Source: Aquisphaera giovannonii (GTDB lineage: Bacteria > Planctomycetota > Planctomycetia > Isosphaerales > Isosphaeraceae). Taken from it: a stretch of DNA of 64,000 nt. How positions within the stretch are numbered: position 1 is the first letter of the stretch; every line of letters begins with the position of its first letter. A program made the translations under genes and the position numbers. The stretch covers positions 4,216,001-4,280,000 of the forward strand of contig NZ_CP042997.1 of NCBI RefSeq assembly GCF_008087625.1, written 5' to 3'. Under the pieces are notes generated by a model. It saw nothing but the letters and a program-made list of their open reading frames with translations. It ran no database searches and was not told where the DNA came from. Shown one piece after another: positions 53,809 to 63,229 of the stretch.

Positions 53809-54537
53809 ATGTCCGGATCGCTTTCGACATCCCTGCTGATCGGGACGACGGCCACCGTGGCGGCCCTCCTGCCCCTCGGCCTCGCGAGGGCGGCGCGAAA
53901 GGGCGGGCTGCCGCGCTCCCTGGCGCCGGCCGTCGCGGCGGGGATGATCCTGTGGCTGACGGTCGCGGCGCTGCTGGCGGAGAGCGGGGCCCTCTCCGCC
54001 TGGGCGGCCGTGCCGCCGCGGTGGCCGCTGCTCCCCCTGACCGCCCTGGCGACGCTCCTCACCCTCGGCCTTCGCCCGGCGTCGCGGCGGCTCATCGCCG
54101 GGGTACCGCCGTGGCAGCCCGTGGCGCTCCAGGCCTTCCGAGTCGGCGTCGAGCTCGCATTCTGGCGGCTCCACGCTGAGGGCGTCGCGCCCATCCAGGT
54201 CACCTTCGAGGGCCGCAACCTCGACGCACTCGTCGGCCTCACGGCCCCGGTGATGGCCGCCGGGATCGCCTCCGGTCGGATCGGCCCTAGGCTCACGATC
54301 GCCTGGAACCTGTTCGGCCTGGCGCTGCTCGCCAACGCCATCGCGACCGTCGCCACCTCCGCCCCCGGCCCGATCCGCCTGGACTGGCCGGGCAGCCCCT
54401 TCGTCGCCATCGCCACCTGGCCGGTCGTCTGGATCCCCGCCTTCCTGGCGCCGGTCGGCATCTTCCTCCACGTCCTCTCGATCCGCCAGTCGATCGCCCG
54501 CCCGGGACGCTCCAGGATCAGTCCGGAGACGATCTGA
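53809..54537 (+). CDS. Integral membrane protein, about seven helices
   Basis: The 242-residue protein is highly hydrophobic, with about seven helices: TSLLIGTTATVAALLPLGLA, AAGMILWLTVAALLAES, LPLTALATLLTLGLRP, LDALVGLTAPVMAAGIASG, IAWNLFGLALLANAIATVA and WPVVWIPAFLAPVGIFLHVL. No family is recognised. GGGAG lies seven bases before ATG 53809. The gene starts 28 bp behind the NmrA remnant and could share its promoter and TetR control. Confidence 0.78.
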   Translation: MSGSLSTSLLIGTTATVAALLPLGLARAARKGGLPRSLAPAVAAGMILWLTVAALLAESGALSAWAAVPPRWPLLPLTALATLLTLGLRPASRRLIAGVPPWQPVALQAFRVGVELAFWRLHAEGVAPIQVTFEGRNLDALVGLTAPVMAAGIASGRIGPRLTIAWNLFGLALLANAIATVATSAPGPIRLDWPGSPFVAIATWPVVWIPAFLAPVGIFLHVLSIRQSIARPGRSRISPETI

Positions 54538-54591
54538 CGCGAGCTTGCGGCGGGCCGGCGGCCGCGAGGTCGCATCCGGAGGGAGGCCCGC

Positions 54592-55149
54592 TCAGCCGGA
54601 GCCGGGCGGCTGGTACTTCCGGAAGGGCTTGAGCCAGCGTTCGAGGTCCTGGCCGGACTCGGCGCTCAGGTCGCAGTACAGCTCGGCACGAGGGCCGAAG
54701 AGCTTCACCTCGCCGCATTCCAGGCAGACGAGGATGTAGGTCGTGGCGCCGTCCGACCTCCATTCGATGCAATAGTCCGGATCGTAGCCGCCGCATTTCT
54801 TCGCCGCGCGACGGCGCTGGAACGACCGCTCGGCCGTGAGGACCGAGGCGAGGCGATCGGCGACCTCGCCCTTCAGCTCGAGTCGGTCGTCGTAGAAGAG
54901 GTAGCCCTGGAGCCGGACCGTCCTGTTCCGGCTCGCCTCGACCTCGCGCAGCTGCGGCTCCCAGAACTCGCTGGGTAGCCCCGGATAGACCGCGATCGCC
55001 TCCGGCTTCCGGAGGCCTTCCAGGACGGACTTCAGCCTCTTGAAGTCCGTGCTGACCTCCTTCGGGGGCTCGGCCTGCGGCACGGGGGCCGCGGGCCGCG
55101 AGCATCCCGCGAGCAGGACGACGGCCAGGAAGGACCAGCGCCGCCCCAT
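54592..55149 (-). CDS. Lipoprotein of unknown function behind a DUF1559 gene
   Basis: The 185-residue protein starts MGRRWSFLAVVLLAGC with a lipobox LAGC, so the mature protein should be lipid-anchored. The mature part contains FKRLKSVLEGLRKPEAIAVY, EFWEPQLREVEASRNRTV and a Cys pair (CIEWRSDGATTYILVCLECG). No family is recognised. It begins three bases behind the stop of the prepilin-like DUF1559 gene, so the two are co-transcribed and probably act together at the cell envelope. Confidence 0.82.
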   Translation of the reverse strand: MGRRWSFLAVVLLAGCSRPAAPVPQAEPPKEVSTDFKRLKSVLEGLRKPEAIAVYPGLPSEFWEPQLREVEASRNRTVRLQGYLFYDDRLELKGEVADRLASVLTAERSFQRRRAAKKCGGYDPDYCIEWRSDGATTYILVCLECGEVKLFGPRAELYCDLSAESGQDLERWLKPFRKYQPPGSG

Positions 55150-55152
55150 GGA

Positions 55153-56073
55153 TCAATATTCCCCTACGATCTGCCCGTCGTTCCGGACCGACAGCTTGTT
55201 CAGGACCTCCATGGGGGTGGAGCTCTTCAGCACCGCGACATGCCCATCCGAGAACGTGAACATGCAAATCCCCGGGTGGTCGCTGCCGAACCGGCAATGC
55301 CAGGGCCCGCTCAGGTCGTCGGGCCCCTGGCCCAGGCTGAACCTCGGGAAGCCGGCGAGCCGGTTGTAGTTCCGGGGGAAGTCGCCGTTGAAGATCGCCC
55401 CGTCGCCCCAGGAGAAGCCGCTCTGGCCGTACTTGCTGCGGGGCACGTGCTTCTCGCCGGCGAGGAACGTGTTGCTCGTCCCGTCGGTCATGTCGCGCAG
55501 CCGCGTACGGGACTTCGTCTCGGCGATCTGGCCGGTGTCCGCCTGCTTGGAATCCGCCTGGCAGATGGCGCCGCTGCAGAGGGGGTCGTCCACGATCGGC
55601 CCGGAGTACTGGCCCCCGTTGGCGGCGTAGTCGCCCAGGCTGCCGGGATGCTCCAGCGTGTCGGGGAGCCCGGTGCTGGAGACCTCATACTGGGTGCTCA
55701 GCATGGGGGACCGCCTCGACGGGCAGTAGAACGTCTCCAGCTGCGTGACCTGCGTCGTGGTCCCCTGGAGGTAGTACGTGTTGACCAGGTTCCAGGAGTT
55801 GTACAGGTTGTTCTGCTCGAGGTAGGGGAGGATCTGGACGACCCACGAGGCGTGCTGAGGGCCCAGGCGGCTGGACGGCAGGGTCTGATTGGCATTCTCG
55901 AAATTGTGGATGGCGAGGCCGATCTGCTTGAGGTGATTGGCGCACTGGGCGCGGCGGGCCGCCTCGCGTGCGGACTGGACCGCCGGCAGGAGCAGCGCGA
56001 CGAGCACGCCGATGACGGCGATCACGACCAGCAACTCGATGAGCGTGAAGCCTGGACGCCGACGCATGCTCAT
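55153..56073 (-). CDS. DUF1559 protein with prepilin-type N-terminus
   Basis: The 306-residue protein begins with a classical type IV prepilin-like signal: [20 protein letters not shown], followed by [21 protein letters not shown]. The DUF1559 body shows [37 protein letters not shown] and the end [16 protein letters not shown] (H-x-DG-like). Such proteins are hallmark planctomycete envelope proteins thought to be pseudopilins. A lipoprotein gene follows three bases after the stop. Confidence 0.95.
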   Translation of the reverse strand: MSMRRRPGFTLIELLVVIAVIGVLVALLLPAVQSAREAARRAQCANHLKQIGLAIHNFENANQTLPSSRLGPQHASWVVQILPYLEQNNLYNSWNLVNTYYLQGTTTQVTQLETFYCPSRRSPMLSTQYEVSSTGLPDTLEHPGSLGDYAANGGQYSGPIVDDPLCSGAICQADSKQADTGQIAETKSRTRLRDMTDGTSNTFLAGEKHVPRSKYGQSGFSWGDGAIFNGDFPRNYNRLAGFPRFSLGQGPDDLSGPWHCRFGSDHPGICMFTFSDGHVAVLKSSTPMEVLNKLSVRNDGQIVGEY

Positions 56074-56526
56074 GGCGATGAACTCCGGAACGGTGGATGG
56101 CCCGGGCGGGGAAGCCGGCCCGGACGAGTCGCGGCCGGCCTCCGGCGGGTTGTGTCGGAACCTGATCGGGTTTCTATGTCTATCACCCCGAAGCGAGTGG
56201 TTTCAAGCTTTTCCGCCGAAGAGTTTCGGATTCTTGGAGCGTCGCCGGGATGGATCGCGCCGCCCGTGAGCCGGCACGCGTCCCATTGCGACCACGCCGA
56301 CGCCGATGGCGTCGCTCCGGGGGGAGGGTTACCTCGCCGTGCGAAGGCCCGGTAGAAGCCAGAGGCTCCCGGCGATCGACCGTGGCGCAGCCTGCCCCCT
56401 CGGGGCTGGATGTGCGGCATTCATCCCGGCCCGCAGGGCGCATGGAGCACCGGCGGGGATCCCGTAGCAAGCGGGCGGGATCCCCGCCGACCGCGAGGCA
56501 GCCTGGCCCTTCCGCCGGGGCGAGTC
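56074..56526. other. Intergenic region of 450 bp with a strong hairpin near one end
   Basis: Promoter region of the DUF1559 gene on its left and terminator region of the amidohydrolase on its right. Apart from the hairpin listed at 56451-56489 no structure is recognised. Confidence 0.4.
56451..56489 (-). terminator. Strong hairpin behind the amidohydrolase gene
   Basis: CGGCGGGGATCCCG (56451-56464) and CGGGATCCCCGCCG (56476-56489) form a perfect 14-bp stem with an 11-base loop, 37 bases downstream of the amidohydrolase stop. No T-run follows on the minus strand, so a U-tract-independent terminator is assumed. Confidence 0.6.
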
Positions 56527-58080
56527 TCAGCCGTCCACGAGCTCCCTCGCGATGCGGTTCTGCTCCTCGATCACGGGCGGCAGGTCCAGCGTGGTGATCC
56601 GGCCGCGATCGACGACGACGCGGCCGTCGATCACCGTGTAGTCGGCGCGGACCGGCGAGCAGAAGACGGTGGCGGCCACCGGGTCGTGGAGGCCGCCGGC
56701 GTACTCGATGCGGTCGAGCTTGATCGCGAAGAAGTCGGCCCGCTTGCCCGGCTCGAGGGCCCCGATGTCGTCGCGCCCCAGGACGGCGGCGCCGCCCCGC
56801 GTCGCCATCTCGAGCACGTCCCGGGCCGACATCCAGCGCGACTTGTCGGCGGGGGGGCCGCCCGGCGTGAGGCTCAGCCTCGTCCGGGCCAGCAGCATCG
56901 CCATCCGCGCCTCGGCCAGCATGTGCGAGCCGTCGTTGCTCGCCGACCCGTCCACCCCCAGCCCCGTCCGGACGCCCGCCTTGCGGTACTTCCAGACCGG
57001 GGCCATCCCCGAGGCCAGCCGCATGTTCGACGACGGGCAGTGGGCCACGCCGCAGCCCGTCCGGGCGAAGGTGCTGATCTCGTCGTCGCTGATGTGGACG
57101 GCGTGGGCGAACCAGACGTCGTCGCCCACCCACCCGAAGCTCTCCATCAGCCCGACCGGCCGCACGCCGAAATTCTTGGTGGTGTATCGTTCCTCGTCCA
57201 GCGACTCGGCCAGGTGGGTGTGCAGGTGCACCTTGTAGGCCCGGGCCATCCTGGCCGACTCCTTCATCAGGGCGGGCGTCACCGAGAAGGGCGAGCAGGG
57301 GGCCAGGACGATCCGCGTCATCGCGCCGGGGGAGGAGTCGTGATAGGCCTCGAGGACGCGCCGGCAGTCCTTCAGGATGGCGGCCTCGTCCTCGACGCAG
57401 CTATCGGGGGGCAGCCCCCCCCTGGACTTGCCCAGCGACATGCTCCCGCGCGAGACGTGGAACCGCACGCCCATCTCCCGCGCGACGGGGATCTGATCGT
57501 CCACCCGGCAGCCGTTCGGGAAGACGTACGAATGGTCGAACACGGTGGTGCAGCCGGTGAGCACCAGCTCGGCCAGGCCGGCCTGGGTCGCCACCCTCAG
57601 CGCGCGGGGCGTCATCCGGGCCCACATCGTGTACAGGGTCGTGAGCCAGTTGAAGACGTTGCCGTCCTCGGCGGCGGGCACGACCCGGAAGAGCGTCTGA
57701 TACAGGTGGTGGTGCGTGTTCACGAGCCCGGGCAGGACGACGTGGCCGCCCAGGTCGAGCACCTCGTCGGCCGTCGCGGGGAGCTCGGCGGTCGGCCCCA
57801 CCTGCTCGATCCGGCCGTCGCGGATGAACATCCCGCCGCCGCGGATCTCCCTGCGGCCCGCGTCCATCGTGGCGAGGACCGTCGCGTTCTTCACCAGCAT
57901 GGTCCGGGACCGGCCCGCGACGGGCCGAGCGGGGACGTCCTCCGCCCCCCGTGCGACGCCGGCGCCTATCGCCGCGAGGGCCACGGAGCCGGCCTCGCCG
58001 AGGAACCGTCGTCGCGTCGGATCGGGGTGACGTCCTTCATCCCGGCGGTGGTCGCCCGACGTCGGTGCGCGGTCATTCAT
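56527..58080 (-). CDS. Tat-exported amidohydrolase (8-oxoguanine deaminase / triazine hydrolase-like)
   Basis: The 517-residue protein has a Tat signal (TRRRFLGEAGSVALAAIGAG) and an amidohydrolase barrel. Metal-binding and active-site motifs are VNTHHHLYQTLFR, VHLHTHLAES, VWFAHAVHISDDE and GLGVDGSASNDGSHML. The order and lengths fit the TRZ/ATZ/8-oxoguanine deaminase group, which hydrolyses amino groups from nucleobase-like rings. The Tat signal predicts a periplasmic place, unusual for a nucleobase deaminase. The C-terminal DVLEMATRGGAAVLGRDDIG is the family end domain. ATG 58080 begins with a short leader before the Tat motif. A strong hairpin follows the stop. Confidence 0.9.
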   Translation of the reverse strand: MNDRAPTSGDHRRDEGRHPDPTRRRFLGEAGSVALAAIGAGVARGAEDVPARPVAGRSRTMLVKNATVLATMDAGRREIRGGGMFIRDGRIEQVGPTAELPATADEVLDLGGHVVLPGLVNTHHHLYQTLFRVVPAAEDGNVFNWLTTLYTMWARMTPRALRVATQAGLAELVLTGCTTVFDHSYVFPNGCRVDDQIPVAREMGVRFHVSRGSMSLGKSRGGLPPDSCVEDEAAILKDCRRVLEAYHDSSPGAMTRIVLAPCSPFSVTPALMKESARMARAYKVHLHTHLAESLDEERYTTKNFGVRPVGLMESFGWVGDDVWFAHAVHISDDEISTFARTGCGVAHCPSSNMRLASGMAPVWKYRKAGVRTGLGVDGSASNDGSHMLAEARMAMLLARTRLSLTPGGPPADKSRWMSARDVLEMATRGGAAVLGRDDIGALEPGKRADFFAIKLDRIEYAGGLHDPVAATVFCSPVRADYTVIDGRVVVDRGRITTLDLPPVIEEQNRIARELVDG

Positions 58081-58208
58081 CGCCCTTGGCTCCTCGGGTG
58101 GACATCATGGTCGCGGGCACCTCGCCCGCCGTGGGTGGCGGGACGAGGGCTTCAAGTGGGAATTTAGGACGCCTTCCCCGGGGTGCAACCGGGTAAAGAC
58201 GGTTTCGG

Positions 58209-59894
58209 TCAGAAGAGCAGGATCATGCGGAGGGTCAGGGCGAAGGCCCCCGGGATGCCCTCGTGCCGCGCCGGGCTCGGGACGTACGTCAGGTTCGGCT
58301 GGAAGAGGAGGCCGTCGGCCATCTTCATCTGGTAGTACCACGTCAGGATCGTCTCATCCTTCCCGAGCGCGGTGGAGCGGAGGCTGACGCCCGGGGGCAG
58401 GGTGAAGAAGACGGAGCCCGCCTTCGGCTCGTCGTTCATGACGCCGTAGGCCAGGCCGAAGCCGACCGAGTCGTCGTCCCGCCCCGGGATCGGCCCGAAG
58501 TAGGTCAGGCCCATCCCGAAGTAGCGATGGGTGAACACGATGTCGGAGTTGGTCGCGCCGAATTGGAAGAACGAGGTCAGGCCGTTGTGATTCCGCCCGG
58601 GGGCCTCCCAGTAGAGCCGTTGCGAGGCGAAGAGGTAGACGCCGCCGGCGCCATCGACGACCTCGCCGCCGAGCCCTCGCAGCTTGCCGGTCTGCCCCCA
58701 GCCGCCGATCCCGAACTTGCCCGGCTTCTCGTCCGCGCCGATCCTCCAGTTGAAGCCGACCTCGCCGAGGTGCAGGGCATAGCCGTTGAAGTGGGGGCCC
58801 GTCAGGCCGGTCTGCACGCCACGGGCCAGGTTGCCGTCGAAGAGGCCGTACTGGGCGTAGACCTTGTTGTTCGGGACCAGCGAGGCCACGAGCCCGGTCG
58901 CCGAGTTGTAGTAGCCGGGCATCACGCCGAGCATCGTCGGGTTCACGAAGACCGGCGTGTACAGGACGCTGGAGATCGCCTGGATGGTCTCGGCGTTGTC
59001 CTGCAACGGCACGGCGCGCAGGACGTTGTTGAAGTCGAACGTCGGCACCGACTTGCCGATCCGGAAGACGAACTTCCTGTCGAACAGCTCCTGGCGGAAC
59101 CAGAGCTGGTACAGCTCGGCCCGGCTGAGGGGCTGGGTGGCGACCAGGGAGTTGAAGCCCATGACGGTGCCGGCGAGGGCGTTGGGGTCGTTCTTGCCCT
59201 GCTCGATGCCGGCGATGTCGTAGCCGGGGCCGCCGGAGGTGAAGTAGAGGAACTGGGTGCCGAACAGGCCGCCCTCCCAGCCACCGAACTCCTCGGTGTC
59301 GATGGAGAGGTCGGCGAGCGTGAGGCTGTCGCCGGTCCACTTCCCGGGCCCCAGCCCGCCGGACAGGATGCCGTTGACGTCGCTGATGTTGATGCCGCCG
59401 ACGCGGATGCCGTTGCGATTGACCCCGAGCACCTCGCCGAGCTTGCCGGTCCCCGTGACAAGGTTCACGGCGGCCGGATTGCCGCTGGTCGCATAGCCGC
59501 CCGTCAGGCCGGGCGGACCGGTCCCCCGCCTCCCGCTTCCCTCGTCAGGGGCGGACGCGGGGGCAACGGCCCCGGGAGCCCCCGCGACAGCCGGCCCGGT
59601 CCGGGCATCCGGCGGCCCGGGCAGCCCGGGCGAGCCGTCCCCGGGCTGGTCGGCGCTCGTCCGCACGACATCGGGGTCGAGGACCGCCGCGGCCCGCGGC
59701 CTCGCCACGGAGCGGCCCGACGCCGTCGACCTGGAAGCCGCGACGTCCTGGGCTGGGGAGTCAACCGAGTCCGAGGACCTCTCCGCGGCGCCGCGGGGCG
59801 TCGCGTGAGGCTCGGCGTACTTCCCGGCCGTCGAGCAGCCCGATACGGCAATCAGGATTGCGCCCCAAGCTCCAATCCTCGATCGCAACAGCAT
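58209..59894 (-). CDS. OprB-type carbohydrate porin with lipobox-like start
   Basis: The 561-residue protein begins with a lipobox-like signal (WGAILIAVSGCSTAG), then a Pro/Ala/Ser-rich linker (about 30-125), then a beta-barrel: INISDVNGILSGGLGPGKW, ELYQLWFRQELFDRKFVFRI, GYALHLGEVGFNWRIGADE and FTHRYFGMGLTYFG. The C-terminus ALTLRMILLF ends in phenylalanine as usual for outer-membrane barrels. It should let sugars or other small solutes through the outer membrane. A lipid anchor on an OprB porin is unusual. It stands 128 bp upstream of the amidohydrolase on the same strand, so a functional link in uptake is possible. Confidence 0.88.
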   Translation of the reverse strand: MLLRSRIGAWGAILIAVSGCSTAGKYAEPHATPRGAAERSSDSVDSPAQDVAASRSTASGRSVARPRAAAVLDPDVVRTSADQPGDGSPGLPGPPDARTGPAVAGAPGAVAPASAPDEGSGRRGTGPPGLTGGYATSGNPAAVNLVTGTGKLGEVLGVNRNGIRVGGINISDVNGILSGGLGPGKWTGDSLTLADLSIDTEEFGGWEGGLFGTQFLYFTSGGPGYDIAGIEQGKNDPNALAGTVMGFNSLVATQPLSRAELYQLWFRQELFDRKFVFRIGKSVPTFDFNNVLRAVPLQDNAETIQAISSVLYTPVFVNPTMLGVMPGYYNSATGLVASLVPNNKVYAQYGLFDGNLARGVQTGLTGPHFNGYALHLGEVGFNWRIGADEKPGKFGIGGWGQTGKLRGLGGEVVDGAGGVYLFASQRLYWEAPGRNHNGLTSFFQFGATNSDIVFTHRYFGMGLTYFGPIPGRDDDSVGFGLAYGVMNDEPKAGSVFFTLPPGVSLRSTALGKDETILTWYYQMKMADGLLFQPNLTYVPSPARHEGIPGAFALTLRMILLF

Positions 59895-60078
59895 CCCGGC
59901 CCCCGGCGGCCAACGGCGACATTGACGGATATGGCGGTTTATCGGATCGCAGGCGGCCCATCATGAGCGGAATGAGGCGACGACCGGGACGGTAGGATGG
60001 AGTCAAACGAGATCCGGGACTCGGCGCCCCCGGCCTCGAGGGGACCTCGCAAGCCACTCCGGCGCACCTCGCCGCGGC

Positions 60079-60115
60079 GGCCGGGCCGGAACGTCGAAAC
60101 GTCGACGGCCCGGCC
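60079..60115 (-). terminator. Hairpin between the ClC gene and the porin gene
   Basis: GGCCGGGCCG (60079-60088) and CGGCCCGGCC (60106-60115) form a perfect 10-bp stem around a 17-base loop holding two ACGTCGA copies. It stands 68 bases downstream of the ClC stop, with no T-run. Confidence 0.5.
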
Positions 60116-60182
60116 CGCGCCCGCTCGCGGGCCTCGCATCGCCGCCGGAGCGCGTTCGTCACCAGCTCAGGACCCTTCCCGC

Positions 60183-61994
60183 TCACCCCGACGTCCCCGG
60201 CACGCGGCGGCCGAGGGCGTAGAACTGCTCGCGGGTGGACTCCTCGTCGAGGAAGCGCTGGCGGGCGCGGAGGAGGTCGCCGAGGGAGACGATGCCGAGC
60301 ATGCGGCCGGGATCGTCCGGGGACACGACAGGCAGGCGCTTCACCGCGGAGCGGGCCATCCGCTCCGCGGCGACGCGGCACGAGTCGCCGGGGGAGATGG
60401 TGACGGCCGGGCGATCGATCAAGTCGTAGGCGATGACCGGGCCGACGCCGATCGCGTCGCCCTGGCCGCCGAGGTAGGCGCCGGTCCAGTGGTCGAGGAA
60501 GTTCGACCGGGTGATCACGCCGAGGAGCTTGCCGGCCGGGCCCACCACGGGATAGCCCGGGTGTCGGCCCGGTCCGCCGTCGAGGAAGTAGCGGGCCATC
60601 AGCTCGCGGACCGGGGTCGAGGCCGGCACGGCGACCACGTCGGCCGTCATGACCTCGCCGACGCTCAGGCGCTCGAGCGGGTCCACGGCGTACTCGCGGC
60701 TGATGTGGTAGCCCCGCCTCGCGACCTTCTCGGTGAGGATCGACCGCTTCATCACGAGCACCGTGAACCCGTGAGCGATCGTGGAGGCGATCAGCAGGGC
60801 GGGCAGCGTGTTGACGTCGTGGGTCAGCTCCAGGGCGAAGATCACGCTCGTCAGCGGCGACCGCATCGTCCCGCCGAGCGCCGCGGCCATGCTCACGAGC
60901 GGCCACAGGGCCCGGTCGGCCCCGGGCAGGAAGCCCGCCTCCAGCGCGCCCAGCGAGCCACCCATGATCAGCAACGGGGCGAGCACGCCCCCGGACGTCC
61001 CCGAGCCCAGCGCGACCGCCCAGATGACCGCCTTGACGACGATCAGGCCGGCGAGCAGGCGCGTGTCATAGCGCCCGGAGAGGAGATCCTCGATGATGTC
61101 GTAGCCGACGCCCAGCGCCCGGGGCTGGATCAGTCCGCCGATCCCCACGGCGAGCCCCCCGATCGACGGCCACCACATCCAGTGGAACGGCAGGCGGTGG
61201 AACGCGTCCTCGGCCGCGTAGACGGCCACCGTGAGCAGGAGCGCCAGCAGGCCGGCCAGCAGCCCGACCAGGACCGCACCGGCGAGGGCGGCCGTGGGCA
61301 AGGTCCCGTGCGCCGCCACCGGGAACATGGGCCCTGAGCCGAGCAGGTAGGGGCGAAGCAGCGCGGCGACCGCGCTGGCGAGGGCCACCGGGATGAGGCT
61401 CCGCGGCTTCCACTCGAAGAGCAGCAGCTCGACGGCCAGCAGCACGGCGGCCATGGGTGTGTTGAACGTCGCCGACATCCCGCCCGCCGCTCCGGCCACG
61501 AGCAGCGTCTTCCGCTCCGCCGCCGTGAGGTGGAATCCCTGGGCGATGAGCGACCCGATCGAGCCCCCGGTCATGATGATCGGCCCCTCGGCGCCGAACG
61601 GCCCGCCCGAGCCGATCGAGATCGCCGATGCCACGGGCTTGAGCACCGCCACCTTCGCCGACATCCGGCTCTTGCCGATCAGGATCGCCTCCATCGCCTC
61701 CGGGATCCCGTGCCCCCGGATCCGCTCCGAGCCGTAGCGTGCCATCAGGCCGATGATCAGCCCGCCGGCGACGGGCACGAGCACCGCCCACCATCCCAGG
61801 GTGTTCTCGGCCGGCGGGTGCGCGTGGAAGCCCAGGGATTGGTAGTAAAAGAGGTTCGTGAACACATCAATCATCCGGAGCAGGCCGAGCGCCACCAGGG
61901 CGCAGACGGCCCCGATCGCCACCGCGATCGCGGAGATCCCGACGAGCCGGAATTCGGCCGTGAAATCGCCGCCCTCCTTGACCACCTTCTCCAC
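60183..61994 (-). CDS. ClC-type chloride channel or transporter with C-terminal CBS domains
   Basis: The 603-residue membrane protein has about ten helices. The ClC filter motifs are GHGIPE (94-99), GSGGPFGAEGPII (128-140, with the gating glutamate E136) and GSGTSGGVLAP. NTPMAAVLLAVELLLFEW is the next signature. Two CBS domains follow in the last 150 residues (VGEVMTADVVAVPASTPVRE; VAAERMARSAVKRLPVVSPDD). It moves chloride, possibly as a H+/Cl- exchanger, under control of an adenine nucleotide at the CBS pair. The start is GTG 61994, with GGGGGAG about five bases upstream, rather than 62039. Confidence 0.93.
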   Translation of the reverse strand: MEKVVKEGGDFTAEFRLVGISAIAVAIGAVCALVALGLLRMIDVFTNLFYYQSLGFHAHPPAENTLGWWAVLVPVAGGLIIGLMARYGSERIRGHGIPEAMEAILIGKSRMSAKVAVLKPVASAISIGSGGPFGAEGPIIMTGGSIGSLIAQGFHLTAAERKTLLVAGAAGGMSATFNTPMAAVLLAVELLLFEWKPRSLIPVALASAVAALLRPYLLGSGPMFPVAAHGTLPTAALAGAVLVGLLAGLLALLLTVAVYAAEDAFHRLPFHWMWWPSIGGLAVGIGGLIQPRALGVGYDIIEDLLSGRYDTRLLAGLIVVKAVIWAVALGSGTSGGVLAPLLIMGGSLGALEAGFLPGADRALWPLVSMAAALGGTMRSPLTSVIFALELTHDVNTLPALLIASTIAHGFTVLVMKRSILTEKVARRGYHISREYAVDPLERLSVGEVMTADVVAVPASTPVRELMARYFLDGGPGRHPGYPVVGPAGKLLGVITRSNFLDHWTGAYLGGQGDAIGVGPVIAYDLIDRPAVTISPGDSCRVAAERMARSAVKRLPVVSPDDPGRMLGIVSLGDLLRARQRFLDEESTREQFYALGRRVPGTSG

Positions 61995-62401
61995 GCGTCT
62001 CCCCCTTCCGGCCTCGCAAGCCGGCTGGCTGCAACCCACGAGAATTGGGCCGTGATTGTACCACGCCGGAGCCTCCGAACGGGGAGGGCGAGGCTACGGG
62101 GCGGCATCGCGGCTTATCGGAAGGCGGGCTGGCGTGACCTGATCTCCATCCCCACCGGGAAAGGCACGGCCACTCACCGGGCGAGGAAGGGGGCCGGGCT
62201 CGACGCTCCCCGAGGACGCGTCCCCGGCCGGTACCGGGGGGCGAGCCCGGCTCTCCTCGTTCCCCGGGCGACCGGCAGGAGGGTCGGGGCGGGGAGAGAG
62301 CGGCCGGAAGCGGAGGGCTCGAGATGACACCCCCGGAGGGGATAGAATGAGGCCGGCGATCGGGTGGCGCAGCCCCTATCCTCCTGGCCGGGATCGATCC
62401 G
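61995..62401. other. Divergent intergenic region of about 400 bp
   Basis: Holds a 10-bp inverted repeat GCCGGGCTCG (62193-62202) with CGAGCCCGGC (62242-62251). No gene is supported; promoters of both neighbours should lie here. Confidence 0.4.
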
Positions 62402-63157
62402 ATGAACGACGTCGATGACCGCCTCGCCGGCGACCCCGTCTGGGAGCTCTTCCCGGCGCAATCCGCACGCCCCCGGGCGACCCGTCTCGTCCGCGGGTCC
62501 GTCGTCGCGGGCCTCGTCGTGCTGACCTACTTCCTGTCGCCGCCTCTCTCTGTCGGCATCGCGTGCCTCGCGGTCATGCACGAGGACCTGCGGGACGGCT
62601 GGCGACTGTCGAGGACCATGCCGGACAAGGCGGGGGGGGCGATCTGTGCGCTCTTCGCCTATTCCTGGGGTGCCTTCAAGCTCGGCGTCGCCGGGTTCGC
62701 GTCCATGATGGTCATCGCCATGATCGCAGGCCACCGTGCGGACGAATCGCGGCTGATGGCCGGCCTCGCAACGGCCGCGTTGCTCTGGTTGGGCGGGTTC
62801 ACGGCCTCGTCGGTCCTGGCCGCCGCGGGCCTGGTCAAGGCCTTGCGGTCCGGGATGCGGGTCTGGATCGGCGAGGGCGTGAACCAGGCTCGAAGCCTCC
62901 TGCTGGGGATGCTCCTCACGGGCTTCACTTACTTCGTGCTCGGTCCGCTGACCTTCCTCCTGGCGAGGATCCCCCCGGGTGAGGGGAACCAGGTGGTCTT
63001 CATACCACTCTTCATGCTCGGCTTCGTCGCGTGCGTGTTCGTGGCGCCGGTCGGCATCCTGCTGGTCCTCGACTGGGCCTGCCGCAAGGTACTGGCGGAA
63101 CGGCCGGCGAAGTTCGGACCCAAGGTGCCGGCGGTGGGGAAGTGGGACCGGACATAG
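62402..63157 (+). CDS. Integral membrane protein of unknown function
   Basis: The 251-residue protein has about five helices: GSVVAGLVVLTYFLSPPLSV, GAICALFAYSWGAFKLGVAG, LATAALLWLGGFTASSVLAA, LLLGMLLTGFTYFVLGPLTF and FIPLFMLGFVACVFVAPVGI. A short soluble N-terminus (MNDVDDRLAGDPVWELF) and a basic tail frame it. No family is recognised. It is convergent with the NIPSNAP gene, 72 bp apart. Confidence 0.75.
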   Translation: MNDVDDRLAGDPVWELFPAQSARPRATRLVRGSVVAGLVVLTYFLSPPLSVGIACLAVMHEDLRDGWRLSRTMPDKAGGAICALFAYSWGAFKLGVAGFASMMVIAMIAGHRADESRLMAGLATAALLWLGGFTASSVLAAAGLVKALRSGMRVWIGEGVNQARSLLLGMLLTGFTYFVLGPLTFLLARIPPGEGNQVVFIPLFMLGFVACVFVAPVGILLVLDWACRKVLAERPAKFGPKVPAVGKWDRT

Positions 63158-63229
63158 TCGGGCTCAGGGCGAGGACAGGGCATCGCGCGAGCCCCCCCGT
63201 CCGTAGCCGGAGCCATTCGCCCGCTCCTT

